From Mesobacterium pallidum (GTDB lineage Bacteria; Pseudomonadota; Alphaproteobacteria; Rhodobacterales; Rhodobacteraceae), in the NCBI RefSeq assembly GCF_019966535.1, contig NZ_JAIMID010000033.1:1-47785 (forward strand): a stretch of 47,785 nucleotides of DNA, read 5' to 3'. Shown piece by piece: positions 8,654 to 17,134 of the stretch; position 1 is the first letter of the stretch; each line of letters opens with the position of its first letter. The notes below the pieces were generated by a model, which made no database searches, had not been told where the DNA came from, and saw only the letters and a list, made by a program, of their open reading frames with translations. The position numbers were made by a program, and so were the translations under genes.

Positions 8654-9685
8654 CTACCCGCGCGCGATATCGGGGATCGTGACGCCAAGCTCTTCGAGCG
8701 CGCGCAGCGCGCCGAGATGCAGCGGCATGTTGAGATCCGCCACCGCGCCCTCGGGCGTGATCGCCTTGAGCCACGGTGCGCCGTCGCGCATCTCGGCCAC
8801 GCCTTCGAAGAAGGTCTTGGTCATGTCGTAGATCATCGCCTCATCAGCGCTCTCGTTCGTGACGATGCCGACGGTGACGCGCAGGGTGGTTGTGTCCTGA
8901 TCGTTGACCTGGTTGTCGCCGTAGACCCCCGCCGGAAGCGTGCCGAGACCAAAGCCGGGGCGGTTTGCCAGAGCCTTGATCGCGTCGGTTTCCAGCTGGT
9001 CCGCAGGAATGCCGAGGAAACGGATCGGGTTGGTCACCGCGATCTGGGTCAGCACCGGGCTGGGCGCGTTGGTCGGGTTGCAATAGATGTCGAGGTTGCC
9101 GTCCTGGAACGACGCGGCTGCGGCGTCCCATCCCAGTTTGACCGCTTCGTAATCCTCGCCAGCCTTCAAGCCGGTGACCGCCTCGAACAGGCGTTCCATG
9201 GTGGAATAGGCAGCACCGCCCGGAGGGCCGAGGAAAACCCGCTTGCCCTTGGCCTGATCCAGCGACGTGATGCCCGAGGAGTCGTAGACCGCGATGTGGT
9301 AGACGCCCATCGGGAAGTTCAGCACGGTGCGCAGCTTCTTGGACAGTTCCGGTGCCTGGTCCATCTTTTCGAACATGGCGCGCTGGTTCGCCATCAGCGC
9401 ATGCAGTGCCGGCGAGGACATGCAGAACGCGGTCTTGCCCATCGCCACTTCGAGCACGTGGCGGGTGGCGGCGCCTGTGGCGTTGATCTGGATCTCGTAG
9501 TCCGGCAACTCGCGGTTGATGATATTGGCGAAGGTGGTCATCACCAGGTTCGGGCTGGTGCCCGGCCCCAGCGTCGACATGCGCAGCAGTTCCTTGGCCA
9601 AAGCGGCGCGGGGCAGCATGGCCAGCGTCGCGGCGGCGGCGGTGCCGGCCAATAGGCTACGGCGATTAAGGGTTGTGGTCTTCAT
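8654..9685 (-). CDS. TRAP transporter solute receptor, TAXI family
   Basis: A 343-residue periplasmic binding protein of the TAXI (TRAP-associated extracytoplasmic immunogenic) family. The ATG at 9685 is preferred because it follows a GGAGG-type ribosome site and begins a Tat-like signal peptide: twin Arg in 'LNRRSLLAG', then an Ala-rich core ending 'RAALA'. Longer upstream frames have no such support and overlap the permease gene. The mature protein shows TAXI features such as 'MSTLGPGTSPNLVMTTFANIIN' in its first lobe. It captures the ligand for the fused permease whose stop is 23 nt upstream. With the sulfatase downstream, an organic sulfate ester is the inferred ligand. Confidence 0.88.
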   Translation of the reverse strand: MKTTTLNRRSLLAGTAAAATLAMLPRAALAKELLRMSTLGPGTSPNLVMTTFANIINRELPDYEIQINATGAATRHVLEVAMGKTAFCMSSPALHALMANQRAMFEKMDQAPELSKKLRTVLNFPMGVYHIAVYDSSGITSLDQAKGKRVFLGPPGGAAYSTMERLFEAVTGLKAGEDYEAVKLGWDAAAASFQDGNLDIYCNPTNAPSPVLTQIAVTNPIRFLGIPADQLETDAIKALANRPGFGLGTLPAGVYGDNQVNDQDTTTLRVTVGIVTNESADEAMIYDMTKTFFEGVAEMRDGAPWLKAITPEGAVADLNMPLHLGALRALEELGVTIPDIARG

Positions 9686-9708
9686 GATTGTTTTTTCCTC
9701 CATTGCGA

Positions 9709-11571
9709 TCATGAAACTTGGTTCTTGGCGGTTATCTCCAGCCGGTCGATGTACATCAGCCCGACCGCGGCCACGGCGGCGATCCACGAGACCAACGGCC
9801 CGAAGAAGATCAGCGCAACGGCCAGTCCCAGACCCACCGGCAACATGTAGGCCTTGCCCCTGCGTGGATAGCAAGCGCGCGAGATCAGGATCGTGGCGAG
9901 CAGGACAAAGACGATTGCCTGCGCCGACTCCGCCAGCGGAAACCCTGTCCCCAGCAGCAGCGCGGGTTGGTAGATGAAGGCAAACGGGATCACGAAGCCA
10001 GGCAACGCCAGCCGCGACGCCTCCAATGCTGTCATCATCGGGCTTGAGCCCGCGATTGGTGCGGCGGCAAAGGCGGCGAGCGCGACCGGCGGGGTGATCG
10101 CCGACAAGACGCCGAAATAGAGCACGAACATGTGCGTGTGGACGATCGGTACGCCGAGTTTCTGCAGCGACGGTCCCATGACCAGCACGATGATCAGGTA
10201 GGCCGGCACCGTCGGCATCCCCATCCCCAGCAGGAGGCAGGCGACGGCCATCAGGATCAGCGATATGATCAACTGGTCTTCCGCGAGGCTCGACAGCAGC
10301 GAGGCAAAGCGCAGCCCCACGCCGGTAAGATTCAGCACGCCGATGACGATCCCCACGGCGCCGACGATGACCACAAGCTGGGCCGAGATCAGGCCGGCGG
10401 AGCGGATAAACTTTACCCAGGCGGCCCCGTTGAACAGCAGATCGGGACGCACGGCAAAACCCAGCAGAGCGGCCAGCGTGACGCCGACAAAGCCGGCGTA
10501 GGCAGGCGACGAGCCGCCGACCATTGTCACGACGATGCCGGCGAGCGCCAGCACGAAGATGCCCATCTGCACAAGCTCGCGCCAGTTGAACGAGATGTTT
10601 GGGCGCGGCTCGTCGGCCAAGTCCATGTTACGAGCGGCGCTGGAGATGGCGACGAAGAGGCCACCGTAGTACAGCAATGCGGGCACGGCCGCGGCGGCAC
10701 AGATGGTCAGATACGGCACGCTGGTGACATCGGCCATGATGAAGGCCACGGCGCCCATGATCGGCGGGGTGATCTGGCCGCCGCTGGAGGCCGCGGATTC
10801 CACCGCCGCCGCGAACCGGGCCGAGAACCCGCGTTTCTTGATCAGCGGAATGGTGATGACCCCGGTGCCTACGACGTTGGCCACCGCAGAGCCCGAAATC
10901 GTCCCAAACAAACCACTGGCGACCGTGGCCGCAGCGGCGGGGCCGGAGCGCACCCGCCCGGTGGCAGCCATGGCAAGCCGCACGAGCACGAGGTCGATGG
11001 CCAGCAATTCAAGCAATGCGCCAAAGACGATGAATATCAAGATAGTCGAGACGACCGTTGCCATCGGACGCCCGAAAACGCCGTCGAAGGAATACCACAG
11101 CACGGTCATCAATTCTTCGGTCGAGATGCCCGCATGGCGCAGGAACCCTGGTGCCAGATGACCGAAAGCGCCATAGGTCAGCAACACGCCGGCGACCACC
11201 GCCATCACCAGCCCGACCGAGCGTCGGGTCAGTTCGATCACCGCGATGAGGCCGAGAAATCCCATCCAGATATCGCTCGAGGTCAGGAAGTAGAGCCCGG
11301 TCTCGATCTCTTCGGCGGCGCGGAAGTACTGATAGACGCTCAGCGACAGGCCGAGGGCCACGATCACCAGGAGACCCCGGTCCAGAAGGCTGCCCGACCG
11401 GTCCAATGCGGAAAGGATGATCAGCAGACCGCCCGCCAGCAACATGCCGACCCGCAGGTAGGAATCCGAGAAGACGCCGAAGACCGACACATAGAACACC
11501 ACCCCGATGACCAAGAGCGACAGCCCGGTCACGGCGTGATCCAGATAGGCGGTTTTCCTGAGTTCCGACAC
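9709..11571 (-). CDS. TRAP transporter permease, fused small and large subunits (4TM/12TM)
   Basis: A 620-residue integral membrane protein combining the DctQ-like and DctM-like parts, as usual for TAXI-TRAP systems. Conserved DctM-type segments include 'FGTISGSAVANVVGTGVITI' and 'SAASSGGQITPPIMGAVAFI'. A GTG start at 11571 is chosen because GGGAGG lies seven bases upstream. The frame extends to 11664 but has no ribosome site there. It uses an ion gradient (usually Na+) to import the ligand delivered by the TAXI protein. It is first in the minus-strand operon with binding protein, sulfatase and SulP, and faces the IclR gene. Confidence 0.88.
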   Translation of the reverse strand: MSELRKTAYLDHAVTGLSLLVIGVVFYVSVFGVFSDSYLRVGMLLAGGLLIILSALDRSGSLLDRGLLVIVALGLSLSVYQYFRAAEEIETGLYFLTSSDIWMGFLGLIAVIELTRRSVGLVMAVVAGVLLTYGAFGHLAPGFLRHAGISTEELMTVLWYSFDGVFGRPMATVVSTILIFIVFGALLELLAIDLVLVRLAMAATGRVRSGPAAAATVASGLFGTISGSAVANVVGTGVITIPLIKKRGFSARFAAAVESAASSGGQITPPIMGAVAFIMADVTSVPYLTICAAAAVPALLYYGGLFVAISSAARNMDLADEPRPNISFNWRELVQMGIFVLALAGIVVTMVGGSSPAYAGFVGVTLAALLGFAVRPDLLFNGAAWVKFIRSAGLISAQLVVIVGAVGIVIGVLNLTGVGLRFASLLSSLAEDQLIISLILMAVACLLLGMGMPTVPAYLIIVLVMGPSLQKLGVPIVHTHMFVLYFGVLSAITPPVALAAFAAAPIAGSSPMMTALEASRLALPGFVIPFAFIYQPALLLGTGFPLAESAQAIVFVLLATILISRACYPRRGKAYMLPVGLGLAVALIFFGPLVSWIAAVAAVGLMYIDRLEITAKNQVS

Positions 11572-11679
11572 GATTTCCTCCCTGGTGTTGCAGTCACCGG
11601 CCAGCCTGCGATTTTCGATTCGAGGCTTGGTGAGCATGATGGAAAAGATATCGATTTGCTGCATTTTTAGCGATGAAGT

Positions 11680-11696
11680 GTTACACTAGGTGAAAC
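11680..11696. promoter_or_regulatory. Candidate IclR operator (7-3-7 inverted repeat)
   Basis: GTTACAC-TAG-GTGAAAC is an inverted repeat with one mismatch in seven. It lies in the 132-bp gap between the divergent IclR gene and the TRAP permease gene, 8 bp before the IclR start. A closely similar repeat occurs in front of hmgA at 16750-16766. IclR-type regulators bind such short palindromes, so autoregulation plus control of the TRAP operon is the natural reading. Confidence 0.55.
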
Positions 11697-11703
11697 GGGA
11701 ATC

Positions 11704-12486
11704 ATGCTGAAGCTGAACAGATCCATCGAACGGGGGCTGACGGTGCTTGAAGTCATCCACACTTCGGGCGCCATTTCCCTTGCGTCTCTTGCAGGCCGTA
11801 CAGGGTTGTCGAAGCCGACGCTGTTGCGGATCTGTGCGACGCTGGAAAACCGCCGCTGGCTGACGCGCAGAAGCAGTGACGGGTACTATCAACTCGGCAC
11901 TGCTTTCCCGCAGGCTGGCGGTATGCCGGACCTGGTCGACAGGCTCGTGGCCGTCAGCAAGGAAGGAATAGTTCGGCTTTCCGAGGAAACCGGGCTGGGT
12001 GTCGATCTGGCTGCCGCAATTGGCGGGGGCCGGACCGAGATTGTCGATACCACCCGCGTATTCAAGAAGCATGCGGTCTATCCGGATGCGGTCGGATTCC
12101 GCCCCTCGCCGATCCTGTCGGCCCTGGGCGGTGCGTATCTCTCGGGCCTGACAGCGTCGGACCGCGCTGCTGTGCTGAAGGACCTGGTGCCACGCCTGCC
12201 GCGTGACGACACCGCTGCCCTGCCACAACTGCCGAAAATTCTGAATGCCATTGCCCGAAACGGTTATGCCGCTCGGGCCGAAGGCCATTGGGGCCGAGCA
12301 GTGGATTATGGCGAGCTTCCGGCGGCGATCGCGGTCCCAATCCGGGCCGGCACCGAGGTGGTCGGCGCGGTCAACCTGGTTTGGAACGCCAGCGATCAAA
12401 CGGTCGAAGCCGTCGCCAAAGGCCACCTCCTGCGCCTTCAAGCAACGGCGCATAGCATTGGCCGGGATTACGCCGCCCTTGCCTGA
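11704..12486 (+). CDS. IclR family transcriptional regulator
   Basis: A 260-residue IclR-type regulator. The N-terminal winged HTH (about 5-70) has 'RSIERGLTVLEVIHTSG' and the recognition segment 'LASLAGRTGLSKPTLLRI'. The C-terminal effector domain (about 80-255) has the typical 'FRPSPILSALGGAYLSGL' and ends with 'AAIAVPIRAGTEVVGAVNLVW'. It is divergent from the TRAP/sulfatase operon and convergent with the homogentisate operon. Given the matching inverted repeats before both, it may regulate both. Known HmgR repressors of hmg genes in Pseudomonas are also IclR-type, but orthology is not shown here. Confidence 0.88.
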   Translation: MLKLNRSIERGLTVLEVIHTSGAISLASLAGRTGLSKPTLLRICATLENRRWLTRRSSDGYYQLGTAFPQAGGMPDLVDRLVAVSKEGIVRLSEETGLGVDLAAAIGGGRTEIVDTTRVFKKHAVYPDAVGFRPSPILSALGGAYLSGLTASDRAAVLKDLVPRLPRDDTAALPQLPKILNAIARNGYAARAEGHWGRAVDYGELPAAIAVPIRAGTEVVGAVNLVWNASDQTVEAVAKGHLLRLQATAHSIGRDYAALA

Positions 12487-12507
12487 CGCGGCTTGCCCCT
12501 GATAACC

Positions 12508-12535
12508 CGTCTCTCGTGGCGGATGCTCAGAGACG
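12508..12535. terminator. Possible bidirectional terminator hairpin between IclR gene and aacS remnant
   Basis: CGTCTCT and AGAGACG form a perfect 7-bp stem around a 14-nt loop, between the convergent ends of the IclR gene and the aacS remnant. There is no clear T tract on either side, so it would be a weak or Rho-assisted stop at best. Confidence 0.3.
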
Positions 12536-13424
12536 CAAGGCCGACAGGTCCGGGATGCACAAAAGCGCTTCGGGGTTCTCCAGCGAGTCGGTGTGTTTGA
12601 CAACGCGTCCGTGCACAACGTCGCCCACCGCCAATTCGCTGATCTTGCCGCTTTTGATACGCGGGATGTCTATGACCGCGAGGATCACGGCAGGCACATG
12701 CCGCAGCGAAGAGCTCTGCCGGATCGCGGTTCTGATCTCCTTGCTAAGGGTCTCGGTCAACTTCGCGCCGGGCCCCAGCGTCACGAACGACACGACGCGC
12801 ACGTCGTCGCCAGTGTCCTGCCCGATGACCACGGCTTCCTTGACCTCGTGGAACTTCTCGACCTCGGCATGTCTCCGCCGTGCCGATCCGCACAGTAGCC
12901 GTCGGTTGCAAACAGCACCTTGGGCTCGATCTGGCCGAAGCGGTCGAACACCGCAAGGGCACCGAAATCCGGCGAGGCCGATCACCACACGAGCCCAAGC
13001 GAGATCGTGGCCAGCTTCGCTGCAACCGCCTCGGGGCGGTTCGGCAATCATCCCGCTACGCGGTCGCCCGGAACGACCCCCGCCTCGGTCAGCGCCCATT
13101 GCAGCCGCGAGATATGGGATTGCAGTTCCAGAACCACGTCAACTGCACGTTGTCTTCACCCCGGAAATCCAGCGCCGGGGCCTTGGGGGTCGCGGTCCGC
13201 GCCGGTGTTCAGGAGGTTCTCGGCGAAGTTCACTCTGGCGCCGGAGAAGCAGCGGGTGGACAGCATGTCGCCGCCGGTCACGAATGGCGCGCCGCCCTTG
13301 TCGCCGATGACTCTGAAATTGTCCCAGAGCGGGCTCAGAATGCCTCGGGTGATGCTGCGAAGCCGGTGATTTCCGAATCTGCAATGCGCGCCTTCGATGG
13401 CTGCCAGATGATGTCGGTGGTCAT
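12527..13424 (-). pseudogene. aacS: Acetoacetyl-CoA synthetase remnant (acetoacetate-CoA ligase)
   Basis: Pieces of an acetoacetyl-CoA synthetase lie in several minus-strand frames. The original ATG (13424-13422) overlaps the fahA stop as ATGA and begins 'MTTDIIWQPSKARIADSEIT', a good family N-terminus. A stop follows after about 29 codons. A shifted frame then gives 'LWDNFRVIGDKGG' and 'ARVNFAENLLN'. After a large internal loss the C-terminus reappears as 'VEKFHEVKEAVVIGQDTGDD', 'RHVPAVILAVIDIPRIKSGK' and 'VVHGRVVKHTDSLENPEALL', ending at 12527. Only about 0.9 kb of the usual 1.95 kb is left, and the AMP-binding core is missing. The enzyme would activate acetoacetate, an end product of the upstream pathway. 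Confidence 0.88.
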
Positions 13425-14674
13425 GATGCCACTCGCGGATCACCATGCGCGGGCAACACGGTCCCGACGCAGGGACCGAAACCTATCCGGTAGCCGTCAC
13501 CCTGCGCGTGACCGTACAAAGCCAGGGTATCGCCGTCCTCGATGAAGGTGCGGGTCGCTCCGCCCTCGAGCGTGATCGGGTCCTTGCCGCCCCAGGTCAT
13601 CTCCAGGAGCGAGCCGAACATGCCCTTTTCGGGGCCCGAGATCGTGCCCGAACCCAACAGGTCGCCGGTCCGCATCGCGCAACCGGACGAGGCGTGGTGC
13701 GCAAGCTGCTGCGCGGCCGAGTAGTACAGGGTGTTGTAATTGGTCCGGCAGAGCTCCGTGGGATCCCCCTCCGGTGCGGCAATGGTCACGCTGAGGTCGA
13801 TGTCATAGAGCATTGGCCCGGTGTCCTTGATGTGCGGCAGGAGTTCGTGTTCGCGCGGCGGGGTGGCGCAGCGGAACGGCTCCAGCGCTGCCTTGGTGAC
13901 CACCCAGGGGCCGATGGTGGTGGCGAAGGCCTTGGCCTGGAACGGCCCGAGCGGCTGGTATTCCCAGGCTTGGATGTCGCGCGCCGACCAGTCGTTGAGC
14001 AGCACGTAGCCGAAGATCATGTCGTCGGCCTCGTCGACGCTGACGGGCTGGCCCATCTCAGAGGGCGTGCCGACGACCGCGCCCATCTCCAACTCGATGT
14101 CGAGCCGTTGGCTGGGGCCAAAGCGTGGCCTTTCATCCTGCGGGCCTTTCAACTGGCCCATGGGCCGGTGGAAATCGGTGCCCGAGACCACCACCGTCGA
14201 GGCGCGGCCATTGTAGCCGATGGGAATGTGCAGCCAGTTGGGCGGCAGCGCGTTGGCCGGATCGCGAAACAGCGAGCCGACGTTGAAGGCGTGCTGGCGG
14301 CCGGCGTAGAAATCAGTGTACTCGGTCACGGTGAACGGCAGGTGCATGGTGACGTCAGCCATGTCGTGGAGCGCGCCCCGCACCGCGTCGGTCTCGCCGC
14401 CGTCGCGCAGCAGGTTGGTCAGCGTTTTGCGCACGTCGACCCAGGCCTGTTTACCCTTGCCCATGAAGGTATTCAGCGCCGGTTCGTCGAAGCCGTAGTC
14501 GGGCAGGAGACCTGCGGATTGAAGCGCGGCCAGGTCAAGCACCTTCTCGCCGATGGCGACGGCACAGTGCGGCGCATCGGCAGCAGAAAAAACACCAAAC
14601 GGCAGGTTGTTCAGCGGAAAGGGGCTTTCGGGGTCATTCGCGGACTCGACCCAGGAGCGGACAAGCTCAGTCAT
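13421..14674 (-). CDS. fahA: Fumarylacetoacetase
   Basis: A 417-residue fumarylacetoacetate hydrolase, normal length. It splits fumarylacetoacetate to fumarate and acetoacetate, the last step of tyrosine/homogentisate breakdown. Family motifs include 'YTDFYAGRQHAFNVG' (metal-binding Asp, catalytic His region), 'DIELEMGAVVG' (two metal-binding Glu) and 'LNDWSARDIQAWEYQPLGPF'. The ATG at 14674 has GAAGGA eight bases upstream. An upstream TTG at 14692 is less likely. It starts 14 nt after the maiA stop. Its stop overlaps the former start of the aacS remnant. The last residues after 'GTVLPA' are a short extension beyond the usual end. Confidence 0.95.
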   Translation of the reverse strand: MTELVRSWVESANDPESPFPLNNLPFGVFSAADAPHCAVAIGEKVLDLAALQSAGLLPDYGFDEPALNTFMGKGKQAWVDVRKTLTNLLRDGGETDAVRGALHDMADVTMHLPFTVTEYTDFYAGRQHAFNVGSLFRDPANALPPNWLHIPIGYNGRASTVVVSGTDFHRPMGQLKGPQDERPRFGPSQRLDIELEMGAVVGTPSEMGQPVSVDEADDMIFGYVLLNDWSARDIQAWEYQPLGPFQAKAFATTIGPWVVTKAALEPFRCATPPREHELLPHIKDTGPMLYDIDLSVTIAAPEGDPTELCRTNYNTLYYSAAQQLAHHASSGCAMRTGDLLGSGTISGPEKGMFGSLLEMTWGGKDPITLEGGATRTFIEDGDTLALYGHAQGDGYRIGFGPCVGTVLPAHGDPRVAS

Positions 14675-14688
14675 GGCAATATCCTTCG

Positions 14689-15318
14689 TCAATGTGCGTC
14701 AGGTTGGTTTTTGGGGCGGGCCGCATCGAAAGCCGCACGGTCCAGGCAACGCCTCTCGATCTCGGTCAGCCGTGTCAGGGCCGACAAATCGCACCCCCAG
14801 CGATGGGCGTTGTAGAGTTGCGGTACGAGGCAGAGATCGGCCAGTCCGGGTGTCTCGCCGAAACAATAGTCCTTGTCGGGCGCAATCAATTTCTCGAAGG
14901 CCTTGAAGCCCCGTTGCATCCAGTCGTTCATCCAGTCCACGGCCTCTTGCTGGCTGTGGCCCATGGACTTGAGCCGCGCAATCACGCGCAGATTGTTCAC
15001 CGGATGAACATCCGCGGCGATGGTCAGGGCGGCGGCGCGGACCTTTGCCCGCTGAATGGCGTCCTTGGGCAGGAGCGGCGGATCGGGATGGGTTTCCTCC
15101 AGCCAGTCGAGGATGGCCATCGACTGAGTCAGAACCGTGCCGTCGTCCAGAACAAGCGTCGGGACGCCAAGCCCCGGGTTCAACGCGGCGTAGTCCGACG
15201 ACGACTGGTCGCCTTCGACCAGATTGATCGAGACCGGCTCGTAAGCCAGCCCCTTGAGGTTCAACGCGATCCGCACCCGGTAGGAGGTGGTCGACCGCCA
15301 ATAGGTATAGAGCCTCAT
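14689..15318 (-). CDS. maiA: Maleylacetoacetate isomerase (zeta-class GST)
   Basis: A 209-residue zeta-class glutathione S-transferase. It converts maleylacetoacetate to fumarylacetoacetate with glutathione as cofactor. The N-terminal thioredoxin-like domain shows the zeta signature 'STTSYRVRIALNLKGL' with the active-site Ser/Thr cluster, and the glutathione-site 'VPTLVLDDGTVLTQSMAILD'. The C-terminal helical domain includes 'GETPGLADLCLVPQLYNAHR'. Length is typical. Its ATG overlaps the hmgA stop by 4 bp (ATGA), indicating translational coupling in hmgA-maiA-fahA. Confidence 0.94.
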   Translation of the reverse strand: MRLYTYWRSTTSYRVRIALNLKGLAYEPVSINLVEGDQSSSDYAALNPGLGVPTLVLDDGTVLTQSMAILDWLEETHPDPPLLPKDAIQRAKVRAAALTIAADVHPVNNLRVIARLKSMGHSQQEAVDWMNDWMQRGFKAFEKLIAPDKDYCFGETPGLADLCLVPQLYNAHRWGCDLSALTRLTEIERRCLDRAAFDAARPKNQPDAH

Positions 15319-16664
15319 TTCTTGCCCGGCGTGCCGTCGAACTTCTTCTCCATATCCGCCCAGCAGTCGATGTAATCGTCTTGCAGCGGCGCCTCCTTGC
15401 CCGCGAACTGCGTGAGCTGCTGCGGGAAGCGGGTCTCGAACATGAACGACATGGTGTTGTCGAGCTTTTCCGGTTTCAGATCGGCGTTCGAGGCGCCCTC
15501 GAAGGCGTTGCGGTCCGGTCCGTGCGGCAGCATCATGTTGTGCAGGCTCACGCCGCCGGGCACAAAACCTTGTGGTTTAGCATCGTACTGGCCATAGATA
15601 TTGCCCATCATCTCGGACATGATGTTCTTGTGATACCACGGCGGGCGGAAGGTATCTTCCATCACCATCCAGCGTTCACGGAACAGCACGAAGTCGATGT
15701 TGGCGGTGCCTTCCTGTCCCGAGGGCGCGGTCAGCACGGTAAAGATCGACGGGTCGGGATGGTCGAAGAGGATCGCGCCAACAGGGCAGTAATTGCGCAG
15801 GTCGTATTTGTAGGGCGCGTAGTTGCCGTGCCAGGCGACGATGTCGAGCGGGCTCTGTCCGATCTTGGTGGTGTGGAACTGGCCGCACCATTTCACGGTG
15901 ACGGTTGAGGGTACCTCGCGATCCTCGAAGGCCGCCACTGGCGCCTTGAAGTCGCGCGGGTTGGCCATGCAGTTGGCGCCGATGGGCCCGCGGCCGGGCA
16001 GCTCGAATTTCTGACCGTAGTTCTCGCAGACGAAGCCGCGCCCCGGACCGTCGAGAAGCTCGACGCGGTAGACGAGACCGCGCGGGATGATGGCGATTTC
16101 CTTGGGTTCAAGGTCGATGATCCCCAACTCCGTGGCAAAGCGCAGCCGACCCTCCTGCGGCACAACCAGCATCTCGCTGTCGGCAGAGAAGAAATAGTCG
16201 TCGACCATCGACTCGGTGACCAGGTAGATGTGGCTGGCCATGCCCACCTGGGTGTGCACGTCGCCCGCAGTGGTCATGGTGCGCATGCCGGTCAGCCAGG
16301 TCAGCGGCTCATCCGTATGCGGCACCGGATCCCAGCGATACTGACCAAGGCTGGTCACCTCCGGGTGAATGTCAGGGGCCGAGCGAAAATACGGCAGGTC
16401 GATTTTTTTGTAGCGGTGGCTGTGCTTGACCGAGGGCCGGATCCGGTAGCACCAGGTGCGCTCGGGTCGCACGTCGGTGAAAGCCGTCCCCGAAAGCTGT
16501 TCGCCGTAGAGGCCATAGTTGCACTTCTGCGGCGAGTTCATGCCTTGCGGCAGCGCCCCCGGCAGCGCCCCGGTCTCGAAATCGTTGCCGAAACCCGGCA
16601 TGTAGCCGGGGGTGGTGGTGAAGCCATCGGCCTGCCTCAAGCCGGATTTCTCTGGGGCGTTCAT
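15315..16664 (-). CDS. hmgA: Homogentisate 1,2-dioxygenase
   Basis: A 449-residue Fe(II) ring-cleavage dioxygenase opening homogentisate to maleylacetoacetate. The iron ligands of the family are present: H345 and E351 in 'YHKNIMSEMMG' and H381 in 'HNMMLPHGPD'. The N-terminus has the family start 'GYMPGFGNDFETGALPGALP'. ATG 16664 is chosen because GAGGAG lies about eight bases upstream. The frame extends to a TTG at 16679 without support. It is first of the minus-strand operon and has a strong palindrome in its upstream region. The gene making homogentisate (hppD) is not in the window. Confidence 0.96.
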   Translation of the reverse strand: MNAPEKSGLRQADGFTTTPGYMPGFGNDFETGALPGALPQGMNSPQKCNYGLYGEQLSGTAFTDVRPERTWCYRIRPSVKHSHRYKKIDLPYFRSAPDIHPEVTSLGQYRWDPVPHTDEPLTWLTGMRTMTTAGDVHTQVGMASHIYLVTESMVDDYFFSADSEMLVVPQEGRLRFATELGIIDLEPKEIAIIPRGLVYRVELLDGPGRGFVCENYGQKFELPGRGPIGANCMANPRDFKAPVAAFEDREVPSTVTVKWCGQFHTTKIGQSPLDIVAWHGNYAPYKYDLRNYCPVGAILFDHPDPSIFTVLTAPSGQEGTANIDFVLFRERWMVMEDTFRPPWYHKNIMSEMMGNIYGQYDAKPQGFVPGGVSLHNMMLPHGPDRNAFEGASNADLKPEKLDNTMSFMFETRFPQQLTQFAGKEAPLQDDYIDCWADMEKKFDGTPGKK

Positions 16665-16746
16665 CTTGCGTCTCCTCAAGCTGGGCCTTCGGGTCTTGAC
16701 CGCGCATCACCCAAGATTACGGTTCGCTTGATGGAACAGTCGAGAC

Positions 16747-16769
16747 GGCGTTTCACCAAGTGAAATGCC
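16747..16769. promoter_or_regulatory. Candidate operator upstream of hmgA (near-perfect palindrome)
   Basis: A 10-3-10 inverted repeat with one mismatch, core GTTTCAC-CAA-GTGAAAT at 16750-16766. It is about 85 bp upstream of the hmgA start. The core resembles the repeat in front of the IclR/TRAP pair (11680-11696): both read GTTwCAC, three bases, GTGAAAy. Best read as an IclR-type repressor site for the homogentisate operon. Confidence 0.6.
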
Positions 16770-16796
16770 TGCTGTATCAGGCAAAGAAATTTCTGC

Positions 16797-17134
16797 CGGA
16801 TCGCCGTGGCGCTCAGTATGCCGATCGAGGTCGAGGCGGGCTGCGAGACTACCGAGCACCATGTCCATCATCATGAGAACGAGTGCATCTGGAGGGCGAG
16901 GCAACGGCTTTGATCGGCGAGGAGGAACACCCGATCGGACCAGCTGATTTCATTGGCTACCGAAAGGGCGGCTTGGCCCACTCGATACTTAACACGAGCA
17001 AGGACACGCTACGCTGCATCGTTGTCGGTGAGCGACTGGTAAGAGACGTGTGCGACTACCCGCGCTTGGGTAAACGCCTCTACCGTGCTGCGGGTTTGCC
17101 TTGGAACCTCGTTGACCATGACGCGATTGCTTAA
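16797..17134 (+). pseudogene. Cupin-domain protein, frameshifted remnant
   Basis: Frame one gives the metal-binding cupin motif 'TTEHHVHHHENECIW' up to about 16888. After a small deletion the next frame continues as 'LEGEATALIGEEEHPIGPAD', 'FIGYRKGGLAHSILNTSKDT' and 'RLGKRLYRAAGLPWNLVDHD', ending in a TAA at 17134. These match one common small cupin family whose members normally read 'ECxYVLEGEAT' across the break. The N-terminal third is not recognisable. It is divergent from hmgA. The function of the intact family is not established. Confidence 0.75.

Noticed and set aside
10132..11670. Long plus-strand frame over the TRAP permease
   Set aside because: The product is His/Gln/Arg-rich nonsense typical of an antisense membrane-protein gene.
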